Of a stretch of DNA of 5,197 nt, positions 1-4,685 are shown piece after piece. Positions within the stretch are counted from its first letter, which is position 1, and every line of letters starts with the position of its first letter. The notes below the pieces were generated by a model. It searched no databases and was not told the DNA's origin. It saw only the letters and a list, made by a program, of their open reading frames with translations. The position numbers were made by a program, and so were the translations under genes. The stretch covers positions 1-5,197 of the forward strand of contig QIDW01000235.1 of NCBI GenBank assembly GCA_003230435.1. Direction: 5' to 3'. The DNA comes from Acidimicrobiia bacterium (GTDB lineage Bacteria > Actinomycetota > Acidimicrobiia > Spongiisociales > ZC4RG35).

Positions 1-190
1 GACGGTTGGTGGCGAGCTCGAAGGAGAGACGAGTGCGGGTTGAGGACTCGAAGAACATCATCGCCACTGCTCGACCGGACAACTGGTCACGCGATGCCCT
101 TTCAGCCTCGCCCGCGTGCACCAGAGCAGCCTCGATCAACTCATTGAGCTCCAAGTGGCTCAGGCCACGCAGCGTCGTCAGTGCTTTCAT
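1..190 (-). CDS. pyrB: Aspartate carbamoyltransferase catalytic subunit, N-terminal part
   Basis: This is the first 63 codons of aspartate transcarbamoylase, which joins carbamoyl phosphate and L-aspartate to make N-carbamoyl-aspartate, the committed step of cytosolic de novo pyrimidine synthesis. The reading frame from the ATG at 190 gives MKALTTLRGLSHLELNELIE and then, at residues 44-58, MMFFESSTRTRLSFE. The latter holds the carbamoyl-phosphate-binding S-T-R-T-R motif (residues 50-54) shared by aspartate and ornithine carbamoyltransferases. The short N terminus before the motif and the position right after pyrR favour ATCase over OTCase. The gene runs off the left edge, so the aspartate-binding domain is not seen. 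Its ATG overlaps the pyrR stop as ATGA, and a strong Shine-Dalgarno lies in the last pyrR codons. It is therefore expected to be translationally coupled to pyrR and to share its PyrR control. Confidence 0.95.
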   Translation of the reverse strand, partial: MKALTTLRGLSHLELNELIEAALVHAGEAERASRDQLSGRAVAMMFFESSTRTRLSFELATNR

Positions 191-729
191 GCTGAGTGCT
201 CCTCAATAGACCTTTCGATCCAAACACCCTCCAGGCCGTCGATGTCGTGAACTCGCACTCGCACCGTTTCGTCTCTTGCGGTGGGCAGGTTCTTGCCCAC
301 ATAGTCGGCCCGAATCGGAAGCTCTCGATGGCCACGATCGACCAGGACGGCCAACTCTGTCGACTCAGCACGGCCAACATCGGTGAGTGCGTCGAGGGCC
401 GCCCGAACGGTACGGCCGGTGTATAGAACGTCATCGACAATGACGACGCTTCGGCCATCTATCCCGGAGGGTATGTGGGTGGCTTTTGGCTCGATATCCG
501 CACGGGAATCCCTGTCGTCGCGATAGTGACCGATGTCGAGCTCGCCGACGGGGACGACGCAATTCTCAAAAGCCCCAATCGTTTCTGCCAGCTCCCTCCC
601 AAGGTGGACTCCACGTGTGTGAACACCAATGACCACTATCTCGTCGGCGCCGCGATGAGTCTCCAGAATCTCATGGGAGATACGACGAAGCGCCCGGTGA
701 ATGTCTTCGCCCGTCATCACCTGTGGCAT
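187..729 (-). CDS. pyrR: Bifunctional pyr operon regulator / uracil phosphoribosyltransferase PyrR
   Basis: PyrR is a cytosolic RNA-binding protein of the type I phosphoribosyltransferase fold. With UMP or UTP bound it binds pyr mRNA and represses the pyrimidine genes, and it can also convert uracil plus PRPP to UMP. The 180-residue product is of normal length. Visible hallmarks are GVHTRGVHLGRELA (residues 35-48), the PVGELDIGHYRDD block (60-72), the PRPP-binding loop VVIVDDVLYTGRT (95-107) and the family signature LVDRGHRELPIRADYVGKN (about 129-147). The start is taken at ATG 729 because an in-frame TGA lies four codons upstream. GUG and AUG at codons 4 and 5 are alternatives. GAGG at 740-737 gives only a modest SD. 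The strong SD further upstream (769-775) serves a different frame. The gene follows a PyrR-binding RNA element, which implies autoregulation, and overlaps pyrB by 4 nt. Confidence 0.96.
   Translation of the reverse strand: MPQVMTGEDIHRALRRISHEILETHRGADEIVVIGVHTRGVHLGRELAETIGAFENCVVPVGELDIGHYRDDRDSRADIEPKATHIPSGIDGRSVVIVDDVLYTGRTVRAALDALTDVGRAESTELAVLVDRGHRELPIRADYVGKNLPTARDETVRVRVHDIDGLEGVWIERSIEEHSA
199..204 (-). promoter_or_regulatory. Shine-Dalgarno for pyrB inside pyrR
   Basis: GAGGAG on the minus strand lies 8 nt before the pyrB ATG at 190. It is made by the two Glu codons near the PyrR C terminus (…IEEHSA). It supports the pyrB start at 190 and suggests independent or coupled initiation at the ATGA junction. 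Confidence 0.75.
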
Positions 730-764
730 GTGTGAGCCTCAGGTCGCAATGGGGGGTCCCCCAT
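717..764 (-). CDS. Putative 15-aa pyr leader peptide overlapping the pyrR start
   Basis: An ORF encoding MGDPPLRPEAHTCHR starts at an ATG 4 nt after the strongest Shine-Dalgarno of the gap (AAAGGAG, 775-769). It ends with TGA at 719-717, inside pyrR and out of its frame. The ORF overlaps the first 13 nt of pyrR. The sequence shows the SD, the ORF and the overlap. That it is translated is inference. A likely role is translational coupling: ribosomes loaded at the PyrR-controlled SD finish at 717, close enough to the pyrR AUG at 729 to reinitiate there. The alternative is that the SD-ATG pair is fortuitous and pyrR initiates alone from GAGG at 740-737. The peptide itself has no recognisable family. 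Confidence 0.45.
   Translation of the reverse strand: MGDPPLRPEAHTCHR
749..764 (-). promoter_or_regulatory. Hairpin enclosing the leader-ORF start codon
   Basis: The transcript reads AUGGGG (764-759), loop GACC (758-755), CCCCAU (754-749), a perfect 6-bp GC-rich stem. The 5' strand begins with the AUG of the leader ORF, so folding would hide that start codon. There is no following U-run, so it is not a classical terminator. It may tune initiation downstream of the PyrR element, or simply separate the leader SD from the pyrR start. Confidence 0.5.
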
Positions 765-768
765 GGTT

Positions 769-775
769 CTCCTTT
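769..775 (-). promoter_or_regulatory. Strong Shine-Dalgarno AAAGGAG, controlled by PyrR element
   Basis: AAAGGAG is the best anti-SD match in the nusB-pyrR gap. Its first five bases (775-771) form the 3' strand of the lower stem of the PyrR-binding element, so it can be open or sequestered. It sits 4 nt before the ATG at 764 but 39 nt before the pyrR ATG, too far to serve pyrR directly. Confidence 0.7.
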
Positions 776-802
776 CCGGCCTCGCTGGACCGTCCTTAAA
801 GG
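771..802 (-). promoter_or_regulatory. PyrR-binding RNA stem-loop (pyr leader element)
   Basis: The minus-strand transcript has a lower stem CCUUU (802-798) with AAAGG (775-771), and a purine-rich internal bulge AAGGA (797-793) facing G776. The upper stem is CGGUC (792-788) with GGCCG (781-777), closing the hexaloop CAGCGA (787-782). The stretch GGUCCAGCGAGGCC matches the known PyrR-binding consensus, roughly ARUCCNGNGAGGYU with a CNGNGA loop. Its position directly upstream of pyrR agrees. No terminator or antiterminator pair is visible. PyrR binding would stabilise the lower stem and cover the SD, which points to translational repression as reported for Mycobacterium smegmatis rather than Bacillus-type attenuation. 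Uridine nucleotides should promote binding. Remaining gap sequence (842-803) holds no terminator and no convincing promoter. Confidence 0.87.
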
Positions 803-842
803 TCGGAAGCGACGATAACTCCTGGCGGATGCCACCACCAAC

Positions 843-1391
843 TCATTCGTCGCGAACGGACTTCGCCAGTGTCGCGAGCACCCCGTTGACGAAGGAGCCA
901 GACTTTTCGGTCGAATATATCTGCGCCAGGCGGACGGCCTCTGAAACAATGACCGCGGTCGAAGGCTCTGATGAGCTCTGCAGCTCGAAGAGCCCCAAAC
1001 GAATGATGTTGCGATCGACCAGAGGCATCCTCGCCACACTCCAGTGCTCGGACACCGATTCGATCTGGGTATCGAGATCATCCAGATTGTCAAGCACGCC
1101 CCTGACAAGTCGCCCGGCTCTGCCCTCTGGATCGTCCGCCATCTCTCCGCGGGTTTCATGCTCGTAGAGACGCTCGAGTGCGAGGTGTCTGGCTTCGATC
1201 ACCACCTCCACGCCCAAGAAATTAGCTGCCGCTACGGCAAGATCGGCACCAAGTAGTTCGTCCGGATCGTTGGACTCGTTGCGGGCGGTAAGCACAGCCT
1301 GGACTTCGCCGACTTCCTTGTTGATCGCATCCGCAAGGGCTCTCGCTGATAGACGGGCAGGGATCATTATCGACTTGGACGCTTTGGTCAT
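843..1391 (-). CDS. nusB: Transcription antitermination factor NusB with extra IF2_N-like N-terminal domain
   Basis: NusB pairs with ribosomal protein S10 (NusE), binds boxA RNA and supports antitermination and processing of rRNA transcripts. The core is clear from residue 66 on: ARHLALERLYEHE, LVRGVLDNLDDLD (95-107), W117, VDRNIIRLGLFEL (125-137), the SEAVRLAQIYS helix (150-160) and SGSFVNGVLATL (164-175). The protein has 182 residues against about 140 for typical NusB. The excess lies at the N terminus: residues 9-65 read like the small helical IF2_N domain of initiation factor IF2, with an I-P start, LSARALAD helix, V-x-x-V-L segment, D-x-A-V-A-A-A helix and closing LGVEVVI strand. The start at 1391 forms an ATGA overlap with efp; Met9 is an alternative but would keep the extra domain. 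It is the last gene before the pyr leader gap. Confidence 0.93.
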   Translation of the reverse strand: MTKASKSIMIPARLSARALADAINKEVGEVQAVLTARNESNDPDELLGADLAVAAANFLGVEVVIEARHLALERLYEHETRGEMADDPEGRAGRLVRGVLDNLDDLDTQIESVSEHWSVARMPLVDRNIIRLGLFELQSSSEPSTAVIVSEAVRLAQIYSTEKSGSFVNGVLATLAKSVRDE

Positions 1392-1945
1392 GCCCTTGTC
1401 AGGTACTCCCCGCTCCTTGTGTCGACTTTTACCCTCTCGCCTTGCTCAACAAAGAGGGGGACCTGAACGGTGATCCCGGTCTCGAGCGTGACCGTCTTCG
1501 TTGCACCGGTCCGGGTGTCACCTTTTGCCCCCGGCTCGGCGTATGTCACTTCTAGTGCGACCGAGGCCGGCATGTCGACGCCGATGGCTGTCCCCTTGTA
1601 CATACTCAGGCTGACGGTCATCCCATCAACGAGGTACCTGGCGGCTTCGCCGACATCGTCGGGTGGCAGCGCTATCTGTCCGTAGTCGGAGAGATTCATG
1701 AAGTGGAATCCGAGGTCGTCTGAATAGAGGTACTGGTGCTCACTTCGATCGATGATCGCCTGCTGCACGTTCTCGTCAGCCCTGAATGTGCGTTCCATGA
1801 CCTGACCTGTGTCGAGCTTCTTGAGCTTCATTCGGACGAACGCCTTCCCCTTTCCGGGTTTGACGTGCTGGTACTCAACGATCGAGAAGAGCCCATCGTC
1901 GAGTTCCATTGCCATACCGGGCCTGACATCGTTTGTGCTGATCAT
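1388..1945 (-). CDS. efp: Translation elongation factor EF-P
   Basis: EF-P enters the ribosomal E site and restores peptide-bond formation when ribosomes stall at consecutive prolines. The 185-residue protein has the family's usual length and three beta-barrel domains: a KOW-like N-terminal domain (about 1-62) and two OB-type domains (about 66-126 and 130-185). The loop that touches the P-site tRNA reads HVKPGKGKAFVR (27-38) with Lys32 at its tip, the residue that other bacteria modify. The C terminus ends in the conserved SGEYLTRA. The start is supported by AGGA at 1956-1953, 7 nt upstream, inside the last aroB codons. It overlaps aroB by one base (TAATG) and nusB by four (ATGA). No EF-P modification gene is in view. 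Actinobacterial EF-Ps that work unmodified are known to carry PGKGP; here the last residue is Lys. Confidence 0.97.
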   Translation of the reverse strand: MISTNDVRPGMAMELDDGLFSIVEYQHVKPGKGKAFVRMKLKKLDTGQVMERTFRADENVQQAIIDRSEHQYLYSDDLGFHFMNLSDYGQIALPPDDVGEAARYLVDGMTVSLSMYKGTAIGVDMPASVALEVTYAEPGAKGDTRTGATKTVTLETGITVQVPLFVEQGERVKVDTRSGEYLTRA

Positions 1946-3009
1946 TAGCGGTTCCTGGGTTCGGCGCCGGGGACGGTACCTGGCTCAAAGCCCACGGCCG
2001 ACATACCGATTTCGATGTCACTCACCTCGACGTGATCGAGCACTGGATCCTCGACTTCTCGAAGTAGGACCATCCGGAGCCCCTTTCCGTCGCGTTTCTT
2101 GTCATGTCGTAGGAGGTCCAACACGCGCGCAGCGTCGAGACCCTCCACAGAAGTCGGAAGACCCAGCCGATCAATCGTCGAGACGACCATCTCCATCCCA
2201 TCGAATCCATGAGCCCTCTCGGACATGCGTGAAGCGGCGATCATCCCCAAACCCACACTCTCACCGTGCGACAAGCCTGACGCGTACTCAATGGCGTGTC
2301 CGATGGTGTGGCCATAGTTCAGATAGGCGCGTTCGCCATGTTCCCTTTCGTCACGGGTGACGATGGCTCCCTTGACTGCGATGGAGCGTCGCACCACCTC
2401 TTCGAGCGGAGCATGGACACCTTGCGACACCACCAGAGAGCACAACTCTGCGTCGCCGACCAAACCGGTCTTGAACGCCTCAGCCATTCCCTCGCGCAAC
2501 AGGGTTGGCGGCAGCGCATCCATCACATCAGTGTCCACTACCACCAGCCTCGGATGCCAGATCACACCGACCAGGTTCTTGCCGGCGAGGTTTACGCCCG
2601 CCTTGCCTCCAATGGAAGCATCGACAGCGCCAAGCAACGTGGTCGGAATGTGGACCACTTCCACCCCGCGCAGCCATGTACCAGCTACATATCCGGCCAG
2701 GTCCGTGACCGTCCCCCCACCGACCCCGATCACGGTGTCACCCCGGGACAACCCGAATTTCGCCAAGGCCTCGTACACGGACTCGGCGACGCTCAAGGTC
2801 TTGGCCTCCTCGCGATCAGGCAGACCGATGACCTCAGCCAGCAGGTCTTCGGATCTCAGCGTCTTGGCGATCTCGAGGGCCTTCGAACTGGCTGCAGGCT
2901 GAGTCAGAATCACAACACGACGGCGATCTGGCCGTGTTGGAAGCAGAGGCGAAGGCAACCCCTTGCCAATCACCACTTCGGTCACTCCGGCGACTCTCAG
3001 GCCTTCCAT
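1945..3009 (-). CDS. aroB: 3-dehydroquinate synthase
   Basis: AroB converts DAHP to 3-dehydroquinate, the second shikimate-pathway step, using NAD and a divalent metal (Zn or Co) in the cytosol. The 354-residue protein has the normal length. The NAD-binding half shows GVGGGTVTDLAGYVAGT (95-111) and IPTTLLGAVDASIGGKAGVN (121-140), followed by GKNLVG (143-148). The metal-binding half shows EGMAEAFKTG with Glu177, NYGHTIGHAIE with His234 (and His238 as likely catalytic His) and LSHGES with His248; Glu177, His234 and His248 are the expected metal ligands. The start lies 13 nt inside aroK, with GGAG about 11 nt upstream. The C terminus carries a Gly/Pro-rich tail of about 17 residues whose last codons contain the efp Shine-Dalgarno. 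In mycobacteria aroQ and pepQ follow aroB; here efp follows directly. Confidence 0.97.
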   Translation of the reverse strand: MEGLRVAGVTEVVIGKGLPSPLLPTRPDRRRVVILTQPAASSKALEIAKTLRSEDLLAEVIGLPDREEAKTLSVAESVYEALAKFGLSRGDTVIGVGGGTVTDLAGYVAGTWLRGVEVVHIPTTLLGAVDASIGGKAGVNLAGKNLVGVIWHPRLVVVDTDVMDALPPTLLREGMAEAFKTGLVGDAELCSLVVSQGVHAPLEEVVRRSIAVKGAIVTRDEREHGERAYLNYGHTIGHAIEYASGLSHGESVGLGMIAASRMSERAHGFDGMEMVVSTIDRLGLPTSVEGLDAARVLDLLRHDKKRDGKGLRMVLLREVEDPVLDHVEVSDIEIGMSAVGFEPGTVPGAEPRNR

Positions 3010-3503
3010 ATGGTTTCGATCTCCTTGGCCACAGCCCCGGCATCAATCGAATCCGTCGAGATTCGATGGCTCGCCACTTTGGCGTAGAGAGGCAAGCGCT
3101 GATCAAGCAATTCTGAAAGGAATTCGAAAGTCCCGATCTCAGATGACACCAAACCCGGGCGATCCTTAGTCGAGTCGAGACGCATCTCCAGAACCTTCGG
3201 CGAGGTCTCCAACCAGACCACCCTTTGGGATTCAGACAGAATGCGTCGGTTGTCCTCATCGAGCACCACGCCACCACCAGTTGCGACTATCCCCTCACTA
3301 TCGGCCAGGTAGGACAAAGCCACCTTCTCCATGTCGCGAAATGTGGCCTCGCCAAGCGTGCCCCACAATTGAGCAACCGAACAGCCCATTCGTTCAGCCA
3401 CTACTTCGTCGGTATCTCTAAAGGACACCCCCAGACGAGAAGCAGCAAGCTTTCCCGAAGTTGTCTTCCCGGATCCCATCATTCCAACCAGCCAAAGCGT
3501 CAT
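2997..3503 (-). CDS. aroK: Shikimate kinase
   Basis: AroK phosphorylates shikimate to shikimate 3-phosphate with ATP, the fifth pathway step. The 168-residue protein matches the usual size of this P-loop NMP-kinase-like family. Visible are the Walker A motif GMMGSGKTT (7-15), the substrate-binding DTD (Asp30, Asp32), Arg56 in ATFRDME, the shikimate-binding Gly triplet in ATGGGVVL (76-78), the lid arginine in KDRPGL (Arg115) and Arg136 in DQRLPLY. All key residues are present, so it should be active. The ATG overlaps the aroC stop as ATGA and has only a weak SD, so it is probably coupled to aroC. Its 3' end contains the aroB start. Confidence 0.96.
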   Translation of the reverse strand: MTLWLVGMMGSGKTTSGKLAASRLGVSFRDTDEVVAERMGCSVAQLWGTLGEATFRDMEKVALSYLADSEGIVATGGGVVLDEDNRRILSESQRVVWLETSPKVLEMRLDSTKDRPGLVSSEIGTFEFLSELLDQRLPLYAKVASHRISTDSIDAGAVAKEIETIWKA

Positions 3504-4657
3504 TCTGATATCCGCAGATGCACACGTGCTCGATACCTGGCGACGGCGTCAACGAATTCTGAAACGGTGTCGCCTCCGAACTTCCGCTGGAACTCCGTGG
3601 CGAGTGAGAATGCCACCATCTGCTCACCGACGACCCCCGCAGCAGGTACGGCACAGACATCGGAGCGCTCACGCACTGCCTGGGCTGGTTCCCCGGTTGT
3701 CATGTCGACGGTGCGCAACGGCTGCATGAGGGTCGATATCGGCTTCATGGCACCCCGCACCCGGACGACCTCGCCATTGCTCATGCCACCCTCCACTCCC
3801 CCGGCGCGATTGGTTTCGCGCCCGACGCTCCCATCGACTCGCACGATCTCGTCGTGTGACTTCGATCCCGGTAGGCCGGCCACTTCGAAGCCGTCGCCAA
3901 CCTCGACTCCCTTGATGGCTGGTATCGACATCAGCGCAGCAGCGAGGATGCCGTCGAGTCGTCGGTCGTACTGGACATAGGACCCGATTCCGACCGGGAC
4001 ATCGTACGCCAGCACCTCAAACACCCCACCGAGCGTGTCGCGGTCGGAGCGAGCCTGATCTATGGCTTGGACCATGCGCTCCGAAGCGTGTGGGTCGAAA
4101 CAACGGACCAAGCTGGCATCGATCTCGGGGGCATTGCCCGGACCGGGCATCGGCCCTTCGCTTTGGACGGTGCCGATTGAAACCACGTGACTGATCACGG
4201 TGACACCAACCTCACCCAGAAGGCTCTTTGCCAGCACTCCGGCGATGGTTCGCGCTGCCGTCTCCCGCGCCGAGGCCCTTTCCAAGATATCGCGCGCATC
4301 CTGAGTGTCGTACTTGATCATCCCCGCCAGGTCGGCGTGACCGGGACGGGGTCGAGTGACCTCCTTGCCTGCCTCGCCAGGTTCGGGGCTCATCACCTCA
4401 CGCCATTTAGGCCATTCTGTGTTCCGAATGAGAACCGAGACTGGTGAGCCGAGCGTCTTGCCATGGCGTATACCTCCAAGGATCTCGAGCTCATCGACTT
4501 CGATTGCCATTCGCTTTCCACGGCCGTAACCATGTCTGCGACGTCTCAGCTCCGCCGTAAAGTCCTCATGAGTGATCGACAGGCCTTTGGGAAGGCCTTC
4601 GACGACCGCCACCAGACCTGGTCCATGAGACTCACCTGCGCTGAGAAACCTGAGCAT
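3500..4657 (-). CDS. aroC: Chorismate synthase
   Basis: AroC removes phosphate from 5-enolpyruvylshikimate 3-phosphate to form chorismate, the branch point to aromatic amino acids, folate and quinones; it needs reduced FMN. The 385-residue protein begins with the canonical MLRFLSAGESHGPGL (His11), which fixes the start. Other family signatures are RRRRHGYGRGKRM (38-50), PRPGHADLAG (103-112, His107), ERASARETA, NRAGGVEGGMSNGE and SDVCAVPAAGVVGE. No catalytic element appears missing. Upstream there is no SD at the normal distance. The only GGAG (4682-4679) is 21 nt away and is locked in a hairpin. Translation may depend on ribosomes finishing the preceding prepilin peptidase gene, whose TAG is in the same frame eight codons upstream. 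Downstream it overlaps aroK by 4 nt. Confidence 0.97.
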   Translation of the reverse strand: MLRFLSAGESHGPGLVAVVEGLPKGLSITHEDFTAELRRRRHGYGRGKRMAIEVDELEILGGIRHGKTLGSPVSVLIRNTEWPKWREVMSPEPGEAGKEVTRPRPGHADLAGMIKYDTQDARDILERASARETAARTIAGVLAKSLLGEVGVTVISHVVSIGTVQSEGPMPGPGNAPEIDASLVRCFDPHASERMVQAIDQARSDRDTLGGVFEVLAYDVPVGIGSYVQYDRRLDGILAAALMSIPAIKGVEVGDGFEVAGLPGSKSHDEIVRVDGSVGRETNRAGGVEGGMSNGEVVRVRGAMKPISTLMQPLRTVDMTTGEPAQAVRERSDVCAVPAAGVVGEQMVAFSLATEFQRKFGGDTVSEFVDAVARYRARVHLRISE

Positions 4658-4667
4658 GAAGGAGATG

Positions 4668-4685
4668 CTAGGAGCAGACTCCTAG
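4668..4685 (-). promoter_or_regulatory. Perfect hairpin between prepilin peptidase gene and aroC
   Basis: The minus strand reads CTAGGAG (4685-4679), loop TCTG, CTCCTAG (4674-4668), a perfect 7-bp stem with 4-nt loop. The 5' arm contains the stop codon of the upstream gene and the only GGAG near aroC. No U-run follows, so an intrinsic terminator is unlikely. It may tune aroC translation, as ribosomes reaching the stop would melt it, or it may be an mRNA processing site. Confidence 0.5.

Noticed and set aside
749..764. GC-rich hairpin as a transcription attenuator of the pyr operon
   Set aside because: The stem is short and is followed by UGCGACC rather than a U-tract, and no competing antiterminator pairing was found.
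813..841. Possible sigma70-like promoter before pyrR (TTGGTG … TTATCG, 17-nt spacing)
   Set aside because: Both boxes match poorly and such pairs are common by chance; the pyr genes could equally be read through from nusB. Transcript 5'-end mapping would decide.
803..842. Terminator after nusB
   Set aside because: Only short stems (TGGC/GCCA, GTCG/CGAC) without a U-run are present, so no intrinsic terminator is supported.
671..1159. 162-codon minus-strand ORF across the nusB-pyrR gap
   Set aside because: It runs out of frame through nusB. Only its 3' end coincides with the frame of the putative leader ORF, and its Arg/Trp/Ser-rich sequence matches no family.
2296..3087. 263-codon plus-strand ORF antisense to aroB
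   Set aside because: It lies opposite a clearly conserved aroB, has low-complexity His/Gln-rich sequence with no family features, and is typical of an antisense shadow in GC-rich coding DNA.
3225..3980. 251-codon plus-strand ORF antisense to aroK and aroC
   Set aside because: Ser/Thr/Pro/Arg-rich with no recognisable motif, and opposite two intact enzymes; a shadow frame.
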